Of a stretch of 64,000 nucleotides of DNA, positions 56,440-64,000 are shown in pieces. The position numbers and the translations under genes were made by a program. The notes below the pieces were generated by a model. The model had not been told where the DNA came from. It was given only the letters and a program-made list of their open reading frames with translations, and made no database searches. Numbering within the stretch: position 1 is the first letter of the stretch; each line of letters opens with the position of its first letter. The DNA is from Sphingomonas paucimobilis NBRC 13935. GTDB lineage: Bacteria > Pseudomonadota > Alphaproteobacteria > Sphingomonadales > Sphingomonadaceae. The DNA is taken from positions 1 to 64,000 of the forward strand of contig NZ_BBJS01000002.1 of NCBI RefSeq assembly GCF_000739895.2, given 5' to 3'.

Positions 56440-56454
56440 GAACAGAAGTAGAAC
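56440..56454 (+). promoter_or_regulatory. LexA (SOS) box of uvrA
   Basis: GAAC-AGAAGTA-GAAC, i.e. GTTC-N7-GTTC on the other strand, the direct-repeat LexA site of alphaproteobacteria. It ends seven bases before the uvrA ATG, so LexA would block the promoter or early transcription and release it after DNA damage. Confidence 0.85.
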
Positions 56455-56461
56455 CCGCTTC

Positions 56462-59362
<2,901 letters not shown>

Positions 59363-59460
59363 CGATTTTCTCCGATATGGGGAGGGGAATGCTTTTGGGG
59401 AATGCCCCCTCCATCATGTCTCCCGCCTGCAGCGCCTCCGGGTCGGACGCTGGTCCTTTT

Positions 59461-59540
59461 GCCTTGGACTTCGCTCAGGCTGAACGGGGAGCGGGGATTG
59501 TTCAAATGGCATCATCGCCGTTCGTACGGAGCGAAGTCGG
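59461..59540. repeat. inverted pair of family-A palindromic repeats (degenerate)
   Basis: The inverse unit at 59461-59487 (GCCTTGGACTTCGCTCAGGC then TGAACGG) and a degenerate forward unit at 59518-59540 (CCGTTCGTACGGAGCGAAGT then CGG), 30 bases apart, lie in the 293-base spacer after uvrA. An imperfect GGGGAGGGG / CCCCCTCC hairpin at 59381-59412 precedes them and may end uvrA. Confidence 0.7.
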
Positions 59541-59655
59541 AAAGGATGTTCCGCCTGCTGACGCGCAAATCACCGCCAAATAAACCCGCTTAACATATCG
59601 CAACCTTTATCGCCGCGAAGCGCTTCCACCCGCATCACCCATAAGGGAGGATGTG

Positions 59656-60066
59656 ATGCGTGCACTGACACTCGGCCTGGTTGCGGCCGCGACGCTGGTT
59701 TCCGGTTGCTCGACCTATGGTGGCGGTTTGGGCGGGGGCTTTGGCGGCCCGCGTTACGCCTATGACTATAACCGACCCGATCCGGCCTATGGTGGCTATT
59801 ATGCCGATCGCTATTATGTCGACAATGCGCGTTACCGCGAGCGTCGTCTGGGCCGCAACGACCGCGTCTATGTCGGCCAGGACGGCCGTTATTATTGCCG
59901 CCGCAATGACGGTACGACGGGCCTGATCGTCGGTGGTATCGCCGGTGGTGCGCTGGGCGCCGCGATCACCTCGGGCGGGTCGCAGACACTGGGCACGCTT
60001 CTCGGTGCAGCCGGCGGTGCGCTGGCCGGCCGCGCGATCGAACGCGACAATGTCCGCTGCCGCTGA
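59656..60066 (+). CDS. glycine-zipper outer-membrane-type lipoprotein
   Basis: 136 residues with a lipoprotein signal (LTLGLVAAATLVSGC, Cys18). A Tyr/Gly-rich segment follows (PRYAYDYNRPDPAYGGYYAD), then a charged part with RVYVGQDGRYYCRRNDGTTG. A glycine-zipper hairpin forms the C-terminal third: GLIVGGIAGGALGAAITSGG and LGTLLGAAGGALAGRAIERD. Glycine-zipper lipoproteins of this kind (SmpA/17 kDa-antigen type) are common envelope proteins without known activity. GGGAGG sits six bases before ATG 59656; the GTG at 59653 is less likely. Confidence 0.85.
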   Translation: MRALTLGLVAAATLVSGCSTYGGGLGGGFGGPRYAYDYNRPDPAYGGYYADRYYVDNARYRERRLGRNDRVYVGQDGRYYCRRNDGTTGLIVGGIAGGALGAAITSGGSQTLGTLLGAAGGALAGRAIERDNVRCR

Positions 60067-60188
60067 TCGGTTGAACTGATCAACGATCAGAATGGGCCGG
60101 CCCGTCGCCTCCATTTCGGATGCGACTGGCCGGCCTTTTCGCATGGATGTCGCTTATCCCTGAACCCCGCGAAAACTGGGGGATGGCG

Positions 60189-60728
60189 ATGGAATTGGCG
60201 ACGAAGCTGGTCGAACTGGAAAAGCGGACCGCGCGGCTGTACAATGGCCGCGCCAATGCGGCGATGAAGGAGCAATATCACGCCGCGCTGACCAGTTCGA
60301 TCGCGACGCTGATCCGCGACCGGGTGAACGAGCGGCTGACCTCCGCGCTCAACGTCGCGAACCCGGCGCCCGATATCATCGAGGAAGGCGCGTCGGACGA
60401 TATGTCGGACGGCTCCGGTATCATCACCACCGAGGATGAGATTGCGGGTTTCCGCATCGTCCAGGCGATCGCGGCGCGGCATGTCGATCCCGAGCGGGTC
60501 GTGATCCGCGATTCCAAATCCTATTGCGCGATCCTGCTCGACGACAACAATCGCAAGTCGATCGCCCGGCTGCACTTCAACAGTCCGACGACCCGCTATG
60601 TCGGGACCTTCATGGGCAAGACCGAGACACGTCACCCGGTCGCCGCGTTGACCGATATCTATCGGCTGGAAGATGCCATCGTCGCGCGGCTGCAGGAGAT
60701 GGATGGCATCGCACAGACGCCAAGCTGA
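60189..60728 (+). CDS. orphan C-terminal domain of type I/IV restriction-like proteins
   Basis: 179 residues. The N-terminal 60 residues are helical and probably coiled (LATKLVELEKRTARLYNGRA), followed by an acidic patch (DIIEEGASDDMSDGSG). The C-terminal part TTEDEIAGFRIVQAIAARHV, RVVIRDSKSYCAILLDDNNR, KSIARLHFNSPTTRYVG resembles the C-terminal domain of COG4748-type predicted restriction endonucleases. The N-terminal nuclease domain of those proteins is missing. ATG 60189 is preceded by GGGGG at six bases; the frame opens at 60120. Function unknown: it could be a DNA-end or nucleic-acid-binding module used alone. The family call is from memory of the motif. Confidence 0.65.
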   Translation: MELATKLVELEKRTARLYNGRANAAMKEQYHAALTSSIATLIRDRVNERLTSALNVANPAPDIIEEGASDDMSDGSGIITTEDEIAGFRIVQAIAARHVDPERVVIRDSKSYCAILLDDNNRKSIARLHFNSPTTRYVGTFMGKTETRHPVAALTDIYRLEDAIVARLQEMDGIAQTPS

Positions 60729-60853
60729 ACGAAGCTGTCCGACTTGCGACAATTGGTGACAGTTCCATGGCCTGGGCGTCACAACTTTGCGATCGGCGCT
60801 CCCCATATTGCGAAGCGGGCCAGTATTCGCCCGCTTGTTATGGGAGTAGCATA

Positions 60854-61177
60854 ATGAAAGCCATGATCCTCGCGACGCTCGGCGTTGCCACCATCGCGGT
60901 TCCGACGATCGCCGAAGCCCAGCGCTGGACGCCCATCGCGCAGCGCCAGGTTCAGCTCGACCGGCGGATCGATCAGGGCATTCGCTCCGGTGCGCTCAAC
61001 CGGCGCGAGGCGGCTCGGCTGCATGGTGAGCTGCGCCAGCTGAATCAGCTCGAATATCGTTATCGCCGGACCGGTGGCGGGCTGTCCGTCTCGGAACGCC
61101 GCGACCTCGACCGCCGCTATGACATGCTGAGCCGGCAGGTGCGCTTCGAGAAGAATGACCGCAACTTCCGTCGCTGA
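60854..61177 (+). CDS. small exported protein of unknown function
   Basis: 107 residues: a signal peptide (MILATLGVATIAVPTIAEA, cleavage near 22) and a mature part of Arg-rich amphipathic helices (QRQVQLDRRIDQGIRSGALN, RREAARLHGELRQLNQLEYR, SERRDLDRRYDMLSRQVRF). This helical, Arg/Leu-rich layout recurs in small periplasmic proteins of sphingomonads; no activity is known. GGGAG lies seven bases before the ATG. Convergent with the SleB-like gene. Confidence 0.75.
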   Translation: MKAMILATLGVATIAVPTIAEAQRWTPIAQRQVQLDRRIDQGIRSGALNRREAARLHGELRQLNQLEYRYRRTGGGLSVSERRDLDRRYDMLSRQVRFEKNDRNFRR

Positions 61178-61183
61178 TCGCGC

Positions 61184-62218
61184 TTAGCGCGGGGCTGCGC
61201 CCGAGATGATCGGGCGCGGCCCTTCGGCCGGGGTGAGCGGGCGGCCGCTGTCCTTCCACTTGTCCAATATCTCGCCCGATCGAGCCAGCCGATCGCTGAT
61301 GATCGCGCCGCTCGACGGCGCTGGGGGTGTAGATGGCAAAGGCGTAGCGGCCCGCGCCACCGCGCTCGGCGGCGTCGGCATAGGGACGGGCATGGCGGGA
61401 AGCGCCACCTCGGCCGGCGCATCGGCGGTGGCCATCGCCGCGGAGGGAAGCGTCGGAATGCTCTCGCCCCCGGCATAGGGTCGTCCCATCGCGGCGGCCG
61501 TACCCCAATAACCCTTCCAACGATGGAACAGGTGCGCGCCGACCATGTCGGTCATCACCATCGCCCGGTTCCAGGCCGGCGTGACCGCAAAAGTGTGATA
61601 ATGGGTGGCGAGCCCGACCGGGGTATAGACCCCGCCCGCCAGCGCCGCCGCCGCGATCCGCGCCGCGCGGGCCCAGCCGCCAGTGGCGGGCGCACGCGAG
61701 AGTGCGCCGTCGCATACAAAGCTGAACTGGCAGTGCGCGCGCTCCACCCCCTGATAGACCACGCCGCAGATACTGGCCGGAAAAGCGGGATGGCGGACAC
61801 GGTTGAGCACCACCTGTGCTACCGCGCGCTGGCCGTCGATGCTCTCGCCGCCCGCTTCATAATAGATGGCGGCGGTCAGGCATTCCATCGCGCGGGCGCG
61901 GTCGATCGCCGCGGCACGACCCCAGCGAAAGGGCTGGGCGGCGGCGACCGTAGCGTCCGCGCCCGCCGCGTCGGGGGGAATCGGCAGGGTGGGAAGGGCG
62001 ACCGTGCCGGTGCTGCCATCCATGGCAGGCAGGCCGTCGCTACCGGTGGCGGAAGCGGCGGCGCGTGGCGATGAGGGGGCGGCGAGGATCGGGACCGCCC
62101 GGCTATCGGGCCGCCGGCCGGCTTGCGCCACCAAGGCAAAGCCGACGATCAGCATCAGGCCCACCAATGCCAGCCAGCCCTGTACCATCCGCCTTATCGT
62201 TCGCCTCGCCACCCGCAA
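61184..62218 (-). CDS. SleB/CwlJ-type cell wall hydrolase
   Basis: About 344 residues. An N-terminal anchor (VQGWLALVGLMLIVGFALVA) is followed by an Ala/Pro/Ser-rich linker and a Hydrolase_2 domain: ECLTAAIYYEAGGESIDGQR (catalytic Glu), AVAQVVLNRVRHPAFPASIC, GVVYQG, CQFSFVCDG, then LAGGVYTPVGLATHYHTFAV. A Pro/Ala-rich tail of about 100 residues follows. The family contains spore cortex lytic transglycosylase/amidases and, in non-sporeformers, peptidoglycan hydrolases. Start is uncertain: a GGAGGG at 62229-62234 favours TTG 62218; ATG 62188 is an alternative and TTG 62254 the longest. Confidence 0.86.
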   Translation of the reverse strand: MRVARRTIRRMVQGWLALVGLMLIVGFALVAQAGRRPDSRAVPILAAPSSPRAAASATGSDGLPAMDGSTGTVALPTLPIPPDAAGADATVAAAQPFRWGRAAAIDRARAMECLTAAIYYEAGGESIDGQRAVAQVVLNRVRHPAFPASICGVVYQGVERAHCQFSFVCDGALSRAPATGGWARAARIAAAALAGGVYTPVGLATHYHTFAVTPAWNRAMVMTDMVGAHLFHRWKGYWGTAAAMGRPYAGGESIPTLPSAAMATADAPAEVALPAMPVPMPTPPSAVARAATPLPSTPPAPSSGAIISDRLARSGEILDKWKDSGRPLTPAEGPRPIISGAAPR

Positions 62219-62313
62219 CGCGTCGTTACCCTCCGGTCCATCTGCTCGATGCAAAACCGATATAGCGGAGAGGGTTAAGGATTTCGCGTCAGGCGAAATG
62301 CAACGTCCTCTTG

Positions 62314-62343
62314 CCCCGCGCCGGGAGATGGTCGGGCGCGGGG
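62314..62343 (-). terminator. GC-rich hairpin after the M16 peptidase gene
   Basis: A perfect nine-pair stem CCCCGCGCC / GGCGCGGGG (62314-62322 with 62335-62343) lies 11 bases past the M16 stop. There is no T-run on the minus strand, so intrinsic termination is uncertain. A second small stem, ATTTCGC / GCGAAAT, is at 62281-62299. Confidence 0.4.
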
Positions 62344-62354
62344 CTATGGGTGGG

Positions 62355-64000
62355 TCAGCGCAGCTTGGGCGTGTCCAGATTGACTTGCGCCGCCGGGATC
62401 ACCTCGGCTTCGGGATGGGCCTGGCGCAACGCGGGCAGGAACTGCTTGGCGTCGCCGACCACGACGATGCTCGCCGCCTTCGGATCGAGCAGCGCGGCCG
62501 AGGTCGACTGGACCGCCGCCGGGTCGACCGCCTGGACGCGCGGGATGTAGCGGCTGAGTTCGTCCAGCGGTACGCCCTGCAGCGTATAGCCGGCCAGGAT
62601 GCTCGCCACGCCATCGGTCGTCTCGATGGTACGACCGAAATTGCCGATCAGCACGGCTTGGCGCGTCTCCAGTTCGGCCTGCGGCACCGGCGCGGCGCCC
62701 AGCCGGCGCATTTCGGCATCGATCAGCCCGACCACCTCGGCGGCCGACGGATTCTTGGTCTGGGTGCGCGCCGAAATCAGGCCGATGTCGCGACCGGCGA
62801 GAACCGAGCTGCCCGCGCCATAGGCCAGGCCGCGCTTGATGCGGATTTCCTGGTTGAGCCGCGAGGAGAAGCCGCCGCCCAGCACCGTATTGGCGACGGC
62901 GAGCGGATAATAGCGCTCATCGGCGCGGCGAATGCCCGGGCGCGCGACGACGACGCCCGCCTGACCGGCATCGGGCATGTCGACGACGATGACGCGCGGC
63001 GCGGGGAAGGCGGGCTCGGGCGCCTTGGCGGCGGTCGAGGCGGCGTCGGCGACCCGCCAATTACCGAGATGCTTCTCGGCGATCTGCCAGGCCTGGGCCG
63101 GCGTCACGTCGCCGACCAGCAACAGGGTAGCCTGGCCGGGCTTCCAACTGCGCGCATAGGCGGCGGTCAGGTCGGCGCGGGTCAGTTTCTTCAGCGAATC
63201 GGGCGTGCCCGTCAACGGCTGGCCATAGGCGCGGGTGCCGTACACGATCCGGTCAGCCACCATGCCGGAGAGCTGCGCCGGATTCTTCATCGCGACGTTC
63301 AGCCCGTCGATCGTCTGGCTGCGCGCGCGTTCGATCTCCGCCGGCGCGAAGGTCGGATGGGTGGCGACATCGGCCAGGATGGTCATGGCGGTGTCCATCT
63401 GTGCCGAGGGCACGGTCAGGTCGATGCTGGCCCCGTCGTCCGACGCGCTGCTCTCGATCGAGCCACCCAGGCTTTCGACCGCGCGCGCGATCTCGGTCGC
63501 CGAGCGGGTCGTCGTCCCCTTGGTCATCAGATCGGCCGCCAGGCTGCTGGCACCCGCCTGGCCCTGGGGATCGGTGGCGGCCCCGCCCAGCGCCACCAGC
63601 GAGGCGGTGACGAGCGGCAGGTCGTGCCGCTCAACGGTGACGACGCGCACGCCGTTGGACAGCGTCGTGACGACCGGTTGCGGCAGGGTGGGGGCGATCG
63701 GCGCACCGGGGGCGGGGGGCAGGATGCGCTGACCCTCGGGCGCAGGCGTCACCACCTCGATATTGGCGGGCGGGGTGAGCGCCGCCGTCTGCACCGTGGG
63801 CGCGATCTCGATCGGCATCTCGCGGACATTGGCCGGGCGGTCGCTGTCGGGCAGGTAGCGGATGGTCGCGCTCTGCCGATCGTTCAGATATTCGCGCGCG
63901 ACCCGCTGGATATCGGCGGCGGTGACCTTTTGCACGGCCGCGATCTGGCGGTCGGCGGCGGTGGGGTCGCCATCGACGATGACGCTGTTGGCGATCAGGC
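62355..64000 (-). CDS. M16 family metallopeptidase, C-terminal half (gene runs off the window)
   Basis: The frame is open to the window edge (upstream of GTG 63935 it continues ...DPTAADRQIAAVQK), so this is the last 548 codons of a longer gene. It contains the end of the first M16 unit and a complete second unit (TLSNGVRVVTVERHDLPLVT, LAADLMTKGTTTRSATEIAR, LESLGG-like VESLGGSIESSASDDGA). The second unit ends with ANTVLGGGFSSRLNQEIR, the typical R/Y-containing C-terminal motif, and GLAYGAGSS. The zinc motif HxxEH is absent in this half, as usual for the second, non-catalytic half of two-module periplasmic M16 proteases such as PqqL; the active half must lie beyond 64000. Confidence 0.9.
   Translation of the reverse strand, partial: LIANSVIVDGDPTAADRQIAAVQKVTAADIQRVAREYLNDRQSATIRYLPDSDRPANVREMPIEIAPTVQTAALTPPANIEVVTPAPEGQRILPPAPGAPIAPTLPQPVVTTLSNGVRVVTVERHDLPLVTASLVALGGAATDPQGQAGASSLAADLMTKGTTTRSATEIARAVESLGGSIESSASDDGASIDLTVPSAQMDTAMTILADVATHPTFAPAEIERARSQTIDGLNVAMKNPAQLSGMVADRIVYGTRAYGQPLTGTPDSLKKLTRADLTAAYARSWKPGQATLLLVGDVTPAQAWQIAEKHLGNWRVADAASTAAKAPEPAFPAPRVIVVDMPDAGQAGVVVARPGIRRADERYYPLAVANTVLGGGFSSRLNQEIRIKRGLAYGAGSSVLAGRDIGLISARTQTKNPSAAEVVGLIDAEMRRLGAAPVPQAELETRQAVLIGNFGRTIETTDGVASILAGYTLQGVPLDELSRYIPRVQAVDPAAVQSTSAALLDPKAASIVVVGDAKQFLPALRQAHPEAEVIPAAQVNLDTPKLR

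Overview
The window reads as a chromosomal segment of a high-GC alphaproteobacterium of the Sphingomonadaceae (Sphingomonas-like). Supporting signs are the groESL operon with a CIRCE element, a direct-repeat LexA box (GAAC-N7-GAAC) in front of uvrA, the alphaproteobacterial type of SerC with a serC-like leader, a membrane-anchored cytochrome c of the kind common in this family, and many short intergenic palindromes. It contains no rRNA, tRNA, CRISPR array, prophage or insertion sequence that I can recognise.

Layout. 1-6068 (all minus): pgi; a decayed two-gene unit (M15 peptidoglycan peptidase with an in-frame stop, then a frameshifted exported protein); a PAT-like acetyltransferase; sppA. 6197-8384: groES-groEL with promoter, CIRCE and terminator. 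8409-14160: two DsbA-family thioredoxin-fold proteins and a dciA-like gene on the minus strand, divergent from a coupled mutY / serine beta-lactamase-like / nudC operon. 14167-19452: prephenate dehydratase, cytochrome c, nitronate monooxygenase, LOG-family protein, extensin-like lipoprotein, and a DUF2975 plus small HTH regulator pair. 19715-26728: serC-serA, a lysozyme plus lipoprotein pair, hisZ, purA. 26860-33909: low-complexity exported protein, GNAT-aroC, fabI-yihY-dnaJ, a short GT51 protein, transglutaminase. 33906-42156: ATP-grasp/alpha-E fusion, NHEJ genes ligD-ku, then pdxH, CDF transporter and PhzF. 42372-47217: smc and a third small toxin/immunity-like unit whose first gene is also broken by TGA. 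47562-51171: hydroxyproline-type catabolism (D-amino-acid dehydrogenase, 4-hydroxyproline epimerase, M24 peptidase). 51223-54540: a single-chain MmeI-like restriction-modification enzyme. 54752-64000: S10 peptidase, uvrA with SOS box, small envelope proteins, an orphan restriction-associated C-terminal domain, SleB-type cell wall hydrolase and a partial M16 peptidase.

Most of the window is housekeeping: amino-acid and nucleotide synthesis, protein quality control, repair. Many neighbouring genes are translationally coupled through ATGA, GTGA or TGATG overlaps. The accessory signal is concentrated in three lower-GC islands (about 1660-3250, 22650-24200 and 45900-47560). Each carries an ATGA-coupled pair made of a wall- or membrane-attacking protein followed by a small exported, lipid-anchored or multi-spanning protein, the architecture expected of effector and immunity genes. 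Two of the three lead genes are interrupted by an in-frame TGA, with coding sequence clearly continuing behind it.

Three families of paired inverted palindromic repeats sit only between genes. Other non-coding features worth attention are a 14-bp hairpin that covers the Shine-Dalgarno of the MmeI-like gene, a shared CCGTATACGG-type motif at the promoters of the hydroxyproline and M24 genes, and AT-rich dyads in front of the DUF2975/HTH pair.
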